Notes: generated from the letters alone by a model not told the origin. A stretch of 64,000 nucleotides of DNA from JBBQLG01 sp964251665 (GCA_964251665.1 CAXUKO010000006.1:1-64000), one strand, 5' to 3'. Numbered from the stretch's first letter, positions 45,640 to 55,051 are shown. Translations and numbers: made by a program.

Positions 45640-46998
45640 ATGAAACACTGTATTCCGCTGCTGGCCCTGCTGCTGGGAACCTATCTGTTCGCAGCAGCCC
45701 AGAACACCCCCCCGAAAGCCAACGACACCACTACGCCCCTGCACCTGCTGCAACCCGACTACCCCGTACCGTATGGGCAACCCACTGCGGATCAGGTAAC
45801 AAAAGTACTGAACCGGGTCTACACCTATATCGACGCTGTTACACCCGCGCAACTGATCGATAAACAGACCGGGCAGCCAATCACGGACTTTACTAAGTTT
45901 AACCCCAATGCTGGTATCAAACCCGGCGACTTCCGCCTGACAAGCTACGAGTGGGGTGTTACCTATGTTGGTATGCTGCTGGCGACCGAAGCCACCGGTG
46001 ATGACCGCTACGCCGACTATACCAACAAACGGCTCACATTCCTCAACACGCTGATTCCTTATTTTCAGCCGCAGGTAACGGCCGAACCGACGGCTAACAC
46101 AGTATTACGGCCCATGCTGGCACCCCACGCGCTCGACGATGCCGGAGCCATGTGTGCCGCCATGATTAAAGCCAGTCGGTTGGGTGGTATCAAAACGGAT
46201 CTTCGGCCTCAGATTGATACCTACATGAATTACATCACTAAAAAAGAGCACCGGTTGTCGGATGGAACGCTGGCCCGCAACCGGCCCCAGCCCAACACGC
46301 TCTGGCTCGACGATCTGTTTATGAGCGTACCCGCCCTGGCACAGATGGGCAAACTCACCGGTGATCCGATGTATTACGACGAAGCCGTGAAGCAAGTGCT
46401 GCAGTTCTCAAACCGGATGTTTAACCGGGAGAAGGGCCTGTACATGCACGGCTGGGTTGAGGGCATGAGCGTTCACCCCGAATTTCATTGGGCTCGGGCC
46501 AACGGCTGGGCCATTATGACGAATGTAGAACTGCTGGATGTATTACCCGATAGCCATCCGGGCCGGGCGGCTGTACTGGAACTCCTGCGGGCACATGCCA
46601 AAGGCTTAGCCGCCTGCCAGTCAGGATCGGGGTTCTGGCATCAGTTGCTCGACCGCAACGATTCGTATCTGGAAACATCGGCAACGGCCATTTATACCTA
46701 TGCCATTGCCCGCGCCATCAACCGGGGCTGGCTCGATCCACTGGCCTACGCCCCCATGACCATGCTTGGGTGGAATGCCGTGGCTACCAAAGTTACCGAT
46801 AAAGGACAGGTCGAGGGCACCTGCGTAGGCACGGGTATGGGCTTCGACCCGGCGTTTTACTATCATCGACCCATCAATACCTACGCGGCTCACGGCTACG
46901 GACCGGTGTTGCTGGCCGGTGCTGAGGTGATCAATCTCCTGAAGAAAAAGACCTTCGAGATCAACGACAGTTCGCTGCAACTGACCGAGAAACATTGA
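45640..46998 (+). CDS. Secreted GH105-type unsaturated rhamnogalacturonyl hydrolase
   Basis: A 452-residue exported protein (signal peptide 1-20, ending FAAAQ). The (alpha/alpha)6 barrel of GH88/GH105 is shown by SYEWGVTYVGMLLATEATGD, APHALDDAGAMCAAM (catalytic Asp region), LWLDDLFMSVPALAQ, EFHWARANGWAIM and the C-terminal YAAHGYGPVLLAGAEVINLL. These enzymes remove the unsaturated uronic acid left by rhamnogalacturonan lyases, freeing L-rhamnose-containing ends. A damaged copy of its 3' end lies at 54385-54504, and the L-rhamnose operon is 11 kb downstream. Confidence 0.85.
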   Translation: MKHCIPLLALLLGTYLFAAAQNTPPKANDTTTPLHLLQPDYPVPYGQPTADQVTKVLNRVYTYIDAVTPAQLIDKQTGQPITDFTKFNPNAGIKPGDFRLTSYEWGVTYVGMLLATEATGDDRYADYTNKRLTFLNTLIPYFQPQVTAEPTANTVLRPMLAPHALDDAGAMCAAMIKASRLGGIKTDLRPQIDTYMNYITKKEHRLSDGTLARNRPQPNTLWLDDLFMSVPALAQMGKLTGDPMYYDEAVKQVLQFSNRMFNREKGLYMHGWVEGMSVHPEFHWARANGWAIMTNVELLDVLPDSHPGRAAVLELLRAHAKGLAACQSGSGFWHQLLDRNDSYLETSATAIYTYAIARAINRGWLDPLAYAPMTMLGWNAVATKVTDKGQVEGTCVGTGMGFDPAFYYHRPINTYAAHGYGPVLLAGAEVINLLKKKTFEINDSSLQLTEKH

Positions 46999-47139
46999 GT
47001 TGGGCGATGGGTAATTGGGTAGTCGTCCCACCAAATCGGTTGCCTGACCGGCAGATTCGGGCACTCATCTCCTTTTAGTTTCCGGGCCGGACGGGTGAGT
47101 GCAACTTTGTAGCAGTTAAACAAACAACTGATACAGATC

Positions 47140-47499
47140 ATGAAAAAAATCTTTGTTTTGATGCTGGGACTGGTAGCCGGTACCGCATCGTTCGCCCAGG
47201 AAGTTGCCCCCCAGCCGACGACCCCACAAACCCGCGTAGCCATGACGGCCGACCAGAAAATTAAGCTTTTCGTTGGTCCATTGCCTGCCACGGCGCACAT
47301 CGTTTTTCAGGATGCCAGCGGCCACGCGCTTTTTACCGAAAACGTAAAGTTGACGCACGGATTCGGGCAGCAATTCGACGTATCGGGTTTAGCCGTAGGA
47401 ACGTATCGTCTGACGCTCACGACAGACGGCCAAACGGTTGTTAAAACATTCGTTGTTCAACCTGTGCCCTACCAGACTTTTATGGTGGCGGAAGCCTGA
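47140..47499 (+). CDS. Small secreted beta-sandwich protein
   Basis: A 119-residue exported protein (signal peptide MKKIFVLMLGLVAGTASFAQ). The mature part is beta-rich (KIKLFVGPLPATAHIVFQDA, GLAVGTYRLTLTTDGQTVVK) and resembles a T9SS-type or DUF3244-like Ig fold, without a clear sorting signal. Gene-sized for a stress or envelope component; no family is certain. A -7-like CAACTTTG lies at 47102-47109. An intrinsic terminator follows at 47530. Confidence 0.65.
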   Translation: MKKIFVLMLGLVAGTASFAQEVAPQPTTPQTRVAMTADQKIKLFVGPLPATAHIVFQDASGHALFTENVKLTHGFGQQFDVSGLAVGTYRLTLTTDGQTVVKTFVVQPVPYQTFMVAEA

Positions 47500-47529
47500 C
47501 CAATGGTTTCTGTGTTTTTTTTACCGGAC

Positions 47530-47566
47530 AAAAACGGCCCGATGCTAACCAAATCGGCCCGTTTTT
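47530..47566 (+). terminator. Intrinsic terminator
   Basis: Arms 47530-47543 and 47553-47566 pair over 14 nt with one mismatch around a 9-nt loop, ending in GTTTTTG. It lies 31 nt after the small secreted-protein gene and just before the histidine kinase promoter. Confidence 0.75.
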
Positions 47567-47585
47567 GCTTTGTCCGCCAAACTGG

Positions 47586-47593
47586 TAGCTTTG
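47586..47593 (+). promoter_or_regulatory. Putative -7 box of the LytS/LytTR operon
   Basis: TAGCTTTG matches TAnnTTTG exactly. A TTTG at 47564-47567 is 18 nt upstream, slightly tighter than usual. The chosen ATG is at 47600, so the message would be nearly leaderless. Confidence 0.4.
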
Positions 47594-47599
47594 CTTACT

Positions 47600-48718
47600 A
47601 TGGCTTCTGTACCCGCCGACCTGCTATCCCTACGCCAGAAAATCCTGCTGGCGTTCAGCGTATTTATCATTTACTGGCCCATCCGGTTCTATCAGAACGT
47701 GCCGGGGTTCGATGGCGAAATACTGTCGCGAAAACTGCCGTTCTTTTTGGTCGAAATGGGCCTGACGTTTGTGCTCCTGCTGGGCTGGGTACAACTCATC
47801 GACTCACTGCAGCATCGACTCATGCCCCGGCTTGGTGGGGGAACCGTCGGCCCCGCCCGCTTACCGGTGCAACTGATCACCTTAGTAGTGGCCGTCGGGC
47901 TGGCCATCGGGTTCAACGATGTGTTTGGCTGGGTACACGGACGCATGGACGATGGCCTGGAACGCGGGTTCCCGACGTTGGGGCAGGCGCCGGAGCGCGG
48001 ACGATTTGGCCCGCACGACGATAATGGCCAACGACGACGAATGAACAACGGCCTAACCGTCATGGGCCTGCTGTCGGCGTTTTATCTGGTCGCCAACCGC
48101 CGGTCCAATCAGCGCATTCAGCAGTTACAGCTTCAGGCCGAACGGTTAGAGAAAGAAGCGGTACAGGCTCAGTTCGACGCGCTCAAGAACCAGGTCAGCC
48201 CGCATTTTCTGTTCAACAGCCTCAGTATTTTGTCGTCGCTGGTCGAGATTGACCCCAAATTGTCGGTTCAATTTATCAACCGCCTGTCCAAAGCCTACCG
48301 GTACATACTGGAACAGCGAAATAACGAGCGGGTAAGCCTGCGGACGGAACTGGATTTTCTGGCGGCTTACACGTTTCTGCTCACGATTCGGTTCGAGGGC
48401 AAGCTATTCGTAACCCTCAACGTGCCCGATGCCGACCGCGACCGCTTCACGATTGCCCCCCTGACGCTGCAACTACTGCTGGAAAATGCCGTGAAGCATA
48501 ACCAGCTTTCGGAGGAAGAACCCCTGACGGTGACCCTTACCCTAACCGGCGAAACGCTGCGGGTGAGTAACCCCATCCGGCTGCGCCCTGTCGCCGAAAA
48601 CTCAACGGGTATGGGCCTGCAAAACATTGTAAACCGCTACGCACTTCTGACAAACCGCCCCGTCGAAATCGGTGAACAGGAGGGTGAATTTGTCGTAACC
48701 ATACCCCTTTTGAGTTGA
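47600..48718 (+). CDS. LytS/YehU-type sensor histidine kinase
   Basis: A 372-residue membrane kinase. Four helices lie in the first 170 residues (for example LAFSVFIIYWPIRFY, LPFFLVEMGLTFVLLLGWVQLI), with a short extracytoplasmic loop, and the His_kinase domain (PF06580) follows: QVSPHFLFNSLSILSSL (phospho-His) and LLLENAVKHNQL with GMGLQNIVNRY (N and G boxes). The ATG at 47600 is chosen over an in-frame TTG at 47570. Its stop lies inside the first arm of a palindromic element, after which the partner regulator starts. Confidence 0.85.
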   Translation: MASVPADLLSLRQKILLAFSVFIIYWPIRFYQNVPGFDGEILSRKLPFFLVEMGLTFVLLLGWVQLIDSLQHRLMPRLGGGTVGPARLPVQLITLVVAVGLAIGFNDVFGWVHGRMDDGLERGFPTLGQAPERGRFGPHDDNGQRRRMNNGLTVMGLLSAFYLVANRRSNQRIQQLQLQAERLEKEAVQAQFDALKNQVSPHFLFNSLSILSSLVEIDPKLSVQFINRLSKAYRYILEQRNNERVSLRTELDFLAAYTFLLTIRFEGKLFVTLNVPDADRDRFTIAPLTLQLLLENAVKHNQLSEEEPLTVTLTLTGETLRVSNPIRLRPVAENSTGMGLQNIVNRYALLTNRPVEIGEQEGEFVVTIPLLS

Positions 48719-48793
48719 GTGAATAGGTGAATGAGCGAATGAGTGAGATGCATTCGCCCATCCAGGCATTCACTCATTCACCTATTCACTCAA
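48715..48793. repeat. Palindromic element, family D copy 1
   Basis: Arms 48715-48741 and 48767-48793 pair over 27 nt with one mismatch, around a 25-nt loop. The arm is built from TGAATGAG-like units. The kinase stop codon is within the left arm; the regulator ATG is at 48811. The other family member is at 62027-62098, also between two co-directional genes. Confidence 0.85.
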
Positions 48794-48810
48794 TCACTCA
48801 ACCCTTCCCT

Positions 48811-49617
48811 ATGAACGTACTCATTGTTGAAGACGAAAAACTAACGGCCCGGCGGCTGGAGAAACTGCTGTACGACTACGACCCCGCCATTCAAGTGCTG
48901 GCCGTGCTGCCATCGGTAGCCAAAGCCGTATCCTGGTTTGCCGACACGACCCACGAAACACCCGAACTGTTATTTCTGGACATTCACCTCGAAGACGATT
49001 CGGGCTTTCGGCTCATTGAACAGGCCAGCCTCACGTTGCCTATCATCTTCACCACCGCGTTTGATGAATATACGTTGCAGGCCTTTAAAACCAACAGCAT
49101 CGACTACCTGCTCAAACCCATCGACCCCGACGAACTGGGCGCAGCCATCGATAAATTCAAAACCTTCCGGCAGGCGTTCCTCCGGCAGGGACATGGCTCT
49201 CAACCTGCATCGCCCGCGCCGGACCTGAACGCCCTGCTGCAGTTGCTGGAGAAAACCGCGCCCGCCGGGTCGGCCACCTACAAGGAGCGATTCATGGTAA
49301 CCATCGGGCCGAAAATTCGCAGCATCGACACCGCCAGCATTGCCTATTTCTTTTTTGAGGACAAAGCCACCTGGCTTACGACCAAAGAAGGGCTGAACGT
49401 GTCTATTGAATACAGCCTTGAGAAACTGGCCACGCTCCTTGATCCCAAACGTTTTTTTCGGGTGAACCGGGCGTACTTAGTCTCGCTGGAAGCCATTCGG
49501 ACCATTCATACCTATTCGGGCAGCAAGCTGAAGCTCGATCTCCAGCCCGCACCCCGCGAGGAGGTGTTCGTCAGTGGTGACCGCATTACGCCGTTTAAAG
49601 AGTGGCTGGGCAAATGA
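48811..49617 (+). CDS. LytTR-family response regulator
   Basis: A 268-residue regulator: receiver with MNVLIVEDEKLTARRLEKLL and LLFLDIHLEDDSGF (phosphoacceptor Asp) and K-x-P-like LLKPIDPDELG, then a LytTR DNA-binding domain from about residue 165 (RFMVTIGPKIRSID, FFRVNRAYLVSLEAIRTIHT, KLKLDL). Codons upstream to 48727 are open only because they read through the palindrome and are excluded. It forms a two-component system with the kinase before it and probably controls the receptor gene downstream (inference). Confidence 0.85.
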   Translation: MNVLIVEDEKLTARRLEKLLYDYDPAIQVLAVLPSVAKAVSWFADTTHETPELLFLDIHLEDDSGFRLIEQASLTLPIIFTTAFDEYTLQAFKTNSIDYLLKPIDPDELGAAIDKFKTFRQAFLRQGHGSQPASPAPDLNALLQLLEKTAPAGSATYKERFMVTIGPKIRSIDTASIAYFFFEDKATWLTTKEGLNVSIEYSLEKLATLLDPKRFFRVNRAYLVSLEAIRTIHTYSGSKLKLDLQPAPREEVFVSGDRITPFKEWLGK

Positions 49618-49656
49618 CAGGAAGCGTCATTTACTGGTCATTCGAGTAGGTGCGGT

Positions 49657-49694
49657 ATGTGTGCTGTCGGGTTTAAGAACCCGACAGCACACAT
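49657..49694. repeat. Palindromic element, family A copy 2
   Basis: Perfect 17-nt arms (49657-49673 and 49678-49694) around TAAG. It shares GTCGGGTT and AACCCGACA with the element at 4006-4080. It starts 39 nt after the LytTR gene. Confidence 0.85.
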
Positions 49695-49833
49695 AAAGAG
49701 TGGCTGGGGGAATAATTCCAACCGGCAAAATGCCCGGTCTGACCCACTCATTTCGGTATTCAACTGCTTTCTTTTTCGGGCGCGGGACGCAGCCGACAAC
49801 TTTGTGTCATTAAACCAGCACACATTGTATGTC

Positions 49834-52326
49834 ATGAAAACGTACGTACTTTTTCTCCTTCTGTTGTCGGCTGCGGCCCGTGTCAACGCCCAAACCCCGG
49901 CCGACTCTGCCGGTTCTGCCAAGCCCGCTGCGCTGCATAGTAGTGCGGGGGTTATCGGTTCCGTCCGGGATGCAGTCACCCAAAAACCCGTCGAATTCGC
50001 TACCGTGGCCCTGCTTCGGGCGTCGGATGCCGGCCTGATAAAAGCTACTTATACCGATACCGATGGGCAGTTTTCGTTCGCCAACATAGCTGATGGGAGT
50101 TATACCGTGTCCATCTCGTTTGTGGGCTACGCACCGGCGGCAGTGCCCTCGTTTTCGCTGTCATCGGTGCAGCCATCCGTTCAGTTAGGCGCGGTTTCGC
50201 TCACGGCGCAGTCGAGACAGTTGGCCGAAGTAGTGGTGACGGGGCAGAAAGCGGTGATTGAACAGAAAATCGACCGGATGGTACTGAACGTCGGGGCTTT
50301 AGCCTCGAACGCCGGTGCCACCGCCCTGGATATTCTGGAAAAATCGCCGGGCGTAACCGTCGACCAGAGCGGCAACGTGAGTTTGAAGGGCAAAAAGGAA
50401 GTCATGATTATGCTCGACGACAAGCGGACGTACCTTTCCGGCGACGAACTCGTTAACCTGCTCCGCTCCATGAGTTCGACTCAGTTGGATCAGATCGAAA
50501 TCATGACCAACCCGTCGGCCAAATACGACGCGGCCGGGAACGCGGGCATCATTAACATCAAGACCAAAAAGACCAGTACTCAGGGGTTTAACGGTACGCT
50601 GACGCTGGGGCTGGGTACGTCGCCGTATTTTAAAAGCAACAATGGCCTGAATCTAAACTACCGCACCGGCAAGCTGAATACGTTTCTGAATTACAGCTTT
50701 ATCCAGAACAACGGTTCGTTTGATATCGAGACGCAGCGCAACTTTGTGGACGCCAGCGGTATAAGAATCGGCGAACTGAATCAGTCGGCGCACCGGCTGT
50801 CGCGCAGCCAGACCAATAGTCTCAAAGCAGGGCTGGATTATTACCTCAGTCCCCGTACCACGCTGGGTCTGACCGCGTCGGGCTTCGTCAATCCGCAGCA
50901 CCCCACCGCCAGTAATACTACCACGCTCACCGATGGCAACGGCATAACCACCTCACGGATTCTGACCACGAGCCAAACGGATGCCCTGTGGCGTAACGGA
51001 GCCTTGAACCTGAACGGGCGGCACCTCTTCGACGCCGATGGCACCCGCGAATTGACCGCTTCCGCCGATTACCTGAACTACCACTCGGCCAATGCCCAGA
51101 ACCTGTTGAGCAATACGTATTCGCCGGATGGGTCGCTGGTAAGCCAGTTGCCGCTACGGGGCGACATTCCGCTGAATATTAATATCTACACCGCCAAAGC
51201 CGATTACAGCCAGCCTGTAAAAAACCTGTTCAAACTGGAAACTGGTATAAAAACAGCCCTGATTCAGACCACCAATCAGGGTAATTATTTTACGCAGGCG
51301 AACAGGGTAGAACAACCCGACTACCAGCGCAGCAACCAGTTCAATTACCGCGAAAATATCAATGCCGTGTACCTGAACGGGAGTCGGCAACTGGGGGCGT
51401 GGTACGCGCAACTGGGGCTGCGCTATGAAAACACGCAGTATACCGGCCACCAGTTGGGCAACCTCCAAAAGCCCGATTCGCTGTTCGTACGGCATTACAG
51501 CAACCTGTTTCCAACGCTGTTTATAAGCTACAAAGCCGATGAAAAAAACCAGTTTGGTTTCTCCGTTGGCCGGCGCATCGACCGGCCCGTGTATCAGGAT
51601 CTGAACCCGTTCCTGAGCATCATTGATCAATATAGCTACTCGACGGGTAATCCGTTTCTGCGCCCGCAGTTCAGCACCAATCTGGAGGTTAGTCATACCT
51701 ACGGCGGTTTCCTGACCACGACACTCAACTACAGCAAGACGGATGGATTCATTACCGAAACATTGCAGAAGCAGGGCGACGTTATCATCCGCAGTGTGGG
51801 CAACGTTGCCACCCGCAACAACGCCGGTTTGGCCGTAAGTCTGCAACTGTCCGTTACGCGAATGTGGTCGGTAAATGCCTTTGCCAATGGAGCCTACACC
51901 AGCTTCGACGGAGCGATTGCCGGGTTTCCGTTTGTGGCCTCCGCCTTCAGCCTGAACCTCAATTTAACCAACCAGTTTACGCTCGGCAATGGCTGGTCGG
52001 CGGAGGTGTCGGGCTTCTACCACGGCCGTAACCGCGACGAAGGGCAGGCCCTGATCCGGTCCATCAGCCAACTCTCGCTGGCGGTGTCCAAACAACTCTG
52101 GGACAAGCGGGCCAGTCTGGTTTTTAACCTGCGCGACGTGTTCCACAGCCAGGTATCGCGCGAGATTCAGAACTTCCAGAACGTGGTATCCACGATTCAA
52201 CTCACCCGCGATACCCGCGTTGCCAATGTCTCGTTCGTCTATAAATTCGGAACGCCGGTCAAGGGAGCACCTGCCAAACGCAATAGCAGTGCCGATGACG
52301 AAAAAGACCGGGTAAAGACGTTTTAG
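49834..52326 (+). CDS. Outer-membrane beta-barrel receptor (CarboxypepD_reg, plug, OMP barrel)
   Basis: An 830-residue outer membrane protein. The ATG at 49834 starts the signal peptide MKTYVLFLLLLSAAARVNAQ; codons before it read through a hairpin. A CarboxypepD_reg-like domain (about 40-125), a TonB plug (LADIL-type GATALDILEKSPGVTVDQSG, EIMTNPSAKYDAAGNAGIIN) and an OMP_b-brl_3 barrel (from about 240: FNGTLTLGLGTSPYFKS, GRRIDRPVYQDLNPF) are seen. The C-terminus lacks the classical final aromatic residue: the protein ends KDRVKTF, with an Asp/Lys-rich tail. It probably imports or binds a ligand under control of the LytS/LytTR pair. Confidence 0.8.
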   Translation: MKTYVLFLLLLSAAARVNAQTPADSAGSAKPAALHSSAGVIGSVRDAVTQKPVEFATVALLRASDAGLIKATYTDTDGQFSFANIADGSYTVSISFVGYAPAAVPSFSLSSVQPSVQLGAVSLTAQSRQLAEVVVTGQKAVIEQKIDRMVLNVGALASNAGATALDILEKSPGVTVDQSGNVSLKGKKEVMIMLDDKRTYLSGDELVNLLRSMSSTQLDQIEIMTNPSAKYDAAGNAGIINIKTKKTSTQGFNGTLTLGLGTSPYFKSNNGLNLNYRTGKLNTFLNYSFIQNNGSFDIETQRNFVDASGIRIGELNQSAHRLSRSQTNSLKAGLDYYLSPRTTLGLTASGFVNPQHPTASNTTTLTDGNGITTSRILTTSQTDALWRNGALNLNGRHLFDADGTRELTASADYLNYHSANAQNLLSNTYSPDGSLVSQLPLRGDIPLNINIYTAKADYSQPVKNLFKLETGIKTALIQTTNQGNYFTQANRVEQPDYQRSNQFNYRENINAVYLNGSRQLGAWYAQLGLRYENTQYTGHQLGNLQKPDSLFVRHYSNLFPTLFISYKADEKNQFGFSVGRRIDRPVYQDLNPFLSIIDQYSYSTGNPFLRPQFSTNLEVSHTYGGFLTTTLNYSKTDGFITETLQKQGDVIIRSVGNVATRNNAGLAVSLQLSVTRMWSVNAFANGAYTSFDGAIAGFPFVASAFSLNLNLTNQFTLGNGWSAEVSGFYHGRNRDEGQALIRSISQLSLAVSKQLWDKRASLVFNLRDVFHSQVSREIQNFQNVVSTIQLTRDTRVANVSFVYKFGTPVKGAPAKRNSSADDEKDRVKTF

Positions 52327-52363
52327 CCGCCATCCTTTCACTAATCAATTAAACAAAACACGT

Positions 52364-54208
52364 ATGACTAATCGAGCAATCCTCGGCTGGACGTTGTCTT
52401 TGCTGACCCTGGTGGGCAGTCGTGGGGCGGCCCAGGTTACCGGCCAGACACCCGACAAAAGCCCCTCCGCCGAAAAGAAAACCATGTTGATGAACCGGAT
52501 TGGTCCCTCTGTTTCCGAATTATTCATCGCCAATGCCGACGGGTCGAATGAGCATAGACTGTTTGAAAAATCGGGATTCGATTATCACGCTTCTTACTCA
52601 GCAGATGGTAAGTGGATTGTCTTTACGTCGGAACGGAACGGCTTAGGTCAGTCGGACATTTATCGCGTTCATCCGGATGGGACTGGTTTAGAGCAACTAA
52701 CCGATAATCCGGCTTTTGATGATCAGGCTTCGCTTTCACCGGATGGTACCCAACTGGCCTTTGTCTCCTCGCGGGATACCCGAACAACCAATGTTTGGCT
52801 TCTATATCTGAAAACCCACAAACTTGTGAATCTCACGGGCCAGTCAACCATAAAAGGCGAGGTCCTGAAACCGAATGGCTATTTTAGACCGGCCTGGTCG
52901 CCCGATGGGAAATGGCTTGCGTTTGCCTCCGATCGGAATACTGAATGGAAAGGCCACGGGAACGGGTCGGGTTGGGAGCACGTACAGGAACTCCGCATTT
53001 ACGTGGTAAAACCCGATGGTAGCGGATTCCGTAAAATCTCCCAGGATGGCGTGTGTTCCGGTTCCCCAAAATGGTCGCCGGATGGAAAGCGGGTGGTTTT
53101 TTATGAAATAGACGTAGAGGATACCTGGAATGCCCGCACCTCGTTTGGAGCCGCTAAAGCCACCTCTCAAATCGTTTCCGTAGCGGTAAAGACGGGCGAA
53201 CGCATCGTGCACACAACCGGGCCAGGGTTGAAATTATTGCCCCAGTACGTGAGCGCCGACAATATTGGTTTTTTGGCCAAAGCGGGCACCAGCGAAGGCA
53301 TTGGCTATACAAATGGTAAAGCCGTAAAAGCAAAGTTACGCTCCCCGGCCTGGTCGGCTGATGGGAGCCAGGTCGTTTATGAAAAGCAGAACTGGAAGCC
53401 AAAGGTGCAGAATCAATTGCTGTACAGTTGGGACCCTCAGTACGAATACCGATACACCGATGTTTTCCCCAGTTTCTCGGCAGATGGTAAACTCGTCGTT
53501 ACGGAAAAAGATGACAATTCATCCATTGCCATTATGAATGCCGATGGCTCCGGCAAAACAAGAATTTTTCCGGCTAATGGGGGAGAGGCCTTTTCGCCCA
53601 GTTGGTCGCCCAATGGCCAGCAGGTTGTTTTTGGCTACGGCGGTTATTTGCAGAGTCGAAAGACGAGAGCGGCTAAAATTATGCTGGTTAACCGGGACGG
53701 AACCGGCCTGGCCGACCTGACCGATGGAATGCCTAATGCCGGTTTCCCCAGTTGGTCACCTGATGGTAAAAAGATCGTGTACCGCGTCTGGGGCAACGAT
53801 GAACATGGATTACGAATCATGAATGTAGAAGATCATACTGTGCAGGTTTTAACCAAGGACTATGATAACGTGCCTTATTGGTCACCGGATGGTAAGACCA
53901 TCTTATTCACCCGCAAACATGACGGCAATAATTTTGACATCTTCACTATCGGGGCTGATGGTGAAGGACTTACTCAGTTAACAACCTTGCCAACGAACGA
54001 TGGTCATGCGGTTTGGACAGCCGACGGCAAGGAAATCATGTGGAGTTGTGGGGCCTATGGTTTTAAGGAAGAAGCGGCCCTGAGCGACAATACGTTTCAA
54101 CCTTACGGGGTCATTTTTAAGATGAATGCGGATGGAAGTAATAAACACCCGTTGACTGATAGTATCTGGGAAGACTCTATGCCGTGTTACGTGCCAGCCC
54201 GAAAGTAA
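52364..54208 (+). CDS. Exported PD40/TolB-like beta-propeller protein
   Basis: A 614-residue exported protein (signal peptide about 1-23) with at least nine WD40-like PD40 repeats of the form SPDGK-W-I-F, for example YSADGKWIVFTSERNG, WSPDGKWLAFASDRN, WSPDGKKIVYRVWGNDEHG and WSPDGKTILFTRKHDGN. There is no peptidase domain after them, unlike the tricorn-like protein at 4167. It starts 38 nt after the receptor gene and may be in its operon. Function unknown; TolB-like propellers usually mediate protein interaction. Confidence 0.8.
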   Translation: MTNRAILGWTLSLLTLVGSRGAAQVTGQTPDKSPSAEKKTMLMNRIGPSVSELFIANADGSNEHRLFEKSGFDYHASYSADGKWIVFTSERNGLGQSDIYRVHPDGTGLEQLTDNPAFDDQASLSPDGTQLAFVSSRDTRTTNVWLLYLKTHKLVNLTGQSTIKGEVLKPNGYFRPAWSPDGKWLAFASDRNTEWKGHGNGSGWEHVQELRIYVVKPDGSGFRKISQDGVCSGSPKWSPDGKRVVFYEIDVEDTWNARTSFGAAKATSQIVSVAVKTGERIVHTTGPGLKLLPQYVSADNIGFLAKAGTSEGIGYTNGKAVKAKLRSPAWSADGSQVVYEKQNWKPKVQNQLLYSWDPQYEYRYTDVFPSFSADGKLVVTEKDDNSSIAIMNADGSGKTRIFPANGGEAFSPSWSPNGQQVVFGYGGYLQSRKTRAAKIMLVNRDGTGLADLTDGMPNAGFPSWSPDGKKIVYRVWGNDEHGLRIMNVEDHTVQVLTKDYDNVPYWSPDGKTILFTRKHDGNNFDIFTIGADGEGLTQLTTLPTNDGHAVWTADGKEIMWSCGAYGFKEEAALSDNTFQPYGVIFKMNADGSNKHPLTDSIWEDSMPCYVPARK

Positions 54209-54384
54209 CCTGCCTGCTGCGTATCGATAAGCGATGCGTTACCCGTCTCTTCGTTTTCATCCGTCATCCCAAAAGTGTGTTATTATGAATCTGCTGCATC
54301 CAACCCTGATTCCCCTGGCCCTGGTGATGCCCGGTCTATCAGCTTCGCCTACAACCGATACAGACGGCCTGTTCATCGCTCAGC

Positions 54385-54504
54385 ACCTGCGCGGCTCACG
54401 GTTACGGGTTGGTGTTGCTGGCCGGAGATAAAGCGATTAATTCATTGAAAAACAAGGTTTCAGCCATCAACGGCAGTTCGCTGCACCTGATCGGGAAACT
54501 CTGA
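54385..54504 (+). pseudogene. Remnant of a GH105 gene 3' end
   Basis: Forty codons including the stop translate to TCAAHGYGLVLLAGDKAINS and then LKNKVSAINGSSLHLIGKL. This aligns residue for residue, without gaps, with the last 39 residues of the GH105 protein ending at 46998 (TYAAHGYGPVLLAGAEVINL and so on). Just upstream the match is offset by about 4 nt and then lost; a signal-peptide-like stretch from ATG 54284 (NLLHPTLIPLALVMPGL) runs into it in another frame. There is no functional gene in 54209-54530. Confidence 0.85.
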
Positions 54505-54530
54505 CCCGGCCGCCCCTTGTCCAACATAGA

Positions 54531-54917
54531 TCAATCGCAGCCACAAGAGCAGATAACAGTGGCCGGACCCGGCTTGAGGATGTATACCTCAGGCACTGTC
54601 CCGGTGGAATAACGGACTGTCAGGGTTGTTTTATCAGATGACAGGTTGCCCGTTATGCTGATGGGAACGTTGCTGAATCCGGCACCGGTAAATGAGTGAT
54701 ACGATCCTGCAACGGTGAAGGAGCCCTGTCGGGTCAGTTTCAGTGGCGGAAGCAGGACGTACGTACAACAGATTCCGGTCAACTGATAACCGCCCTGATA
54801 GGGGGCTAACTGAACGCAGCCGGATGACCAGATTTCCGACGGCAGTACGTCAGTACCGGACTTACAGCCCAATACCAACGTCATCAACAGGAGCAGGATC
54901 ACTAAACGGGTTTTCAT
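54531..54917 (-). CDS. Small Cys-rich lipoprotein
   Basis: A 128-residue lipoprotein: MKTRLVILLLLMTLVLGCKS has a clear lipobox (Cys18). The mature part is short and beta-rich (GSFTVAGSYHSFTGAGF, ISITGNLSSDKTTLTVRYST) and ends with a cysteine cluster VICSCGCD; two further cysteines occur at LTGICCTY. I do not recognise a family. Disulfides or metal binding are possible. Confidence 0.65.
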   Translation of the reverse strand: MKTRLVILLLLMTLVLGCKSGTDVLPSEIWSSGCVQLAPYQGGYQLTGICCTYVLLPPLKLTRQGSFTVAGSYHSFTGAGFSNVPISITGNLSSDKTTLTVRYSTGTVPEVYILKPGPATVICSCGCD

Positions 54918-55051
54918 AGGTGCAGGGAGGTCATGAGAACGGGTAGAAGACCCGGCCTACCAGCCAAGGGTTGTAACGCTCGCTGACTTTCTCTGATTAC
55001 CAAAACTTTGTGCCTGATCCGGTCGTTTCCAGCTATAAACCATCCCTGCTC

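Noticed and set aside
54234..54431. 65-codon open frame over the GH105 remnant
   Set aside because: It enters the remnant in the wrong frame; only a signal-peptide-like stretch remains, so it was treated as part of a dead gene.
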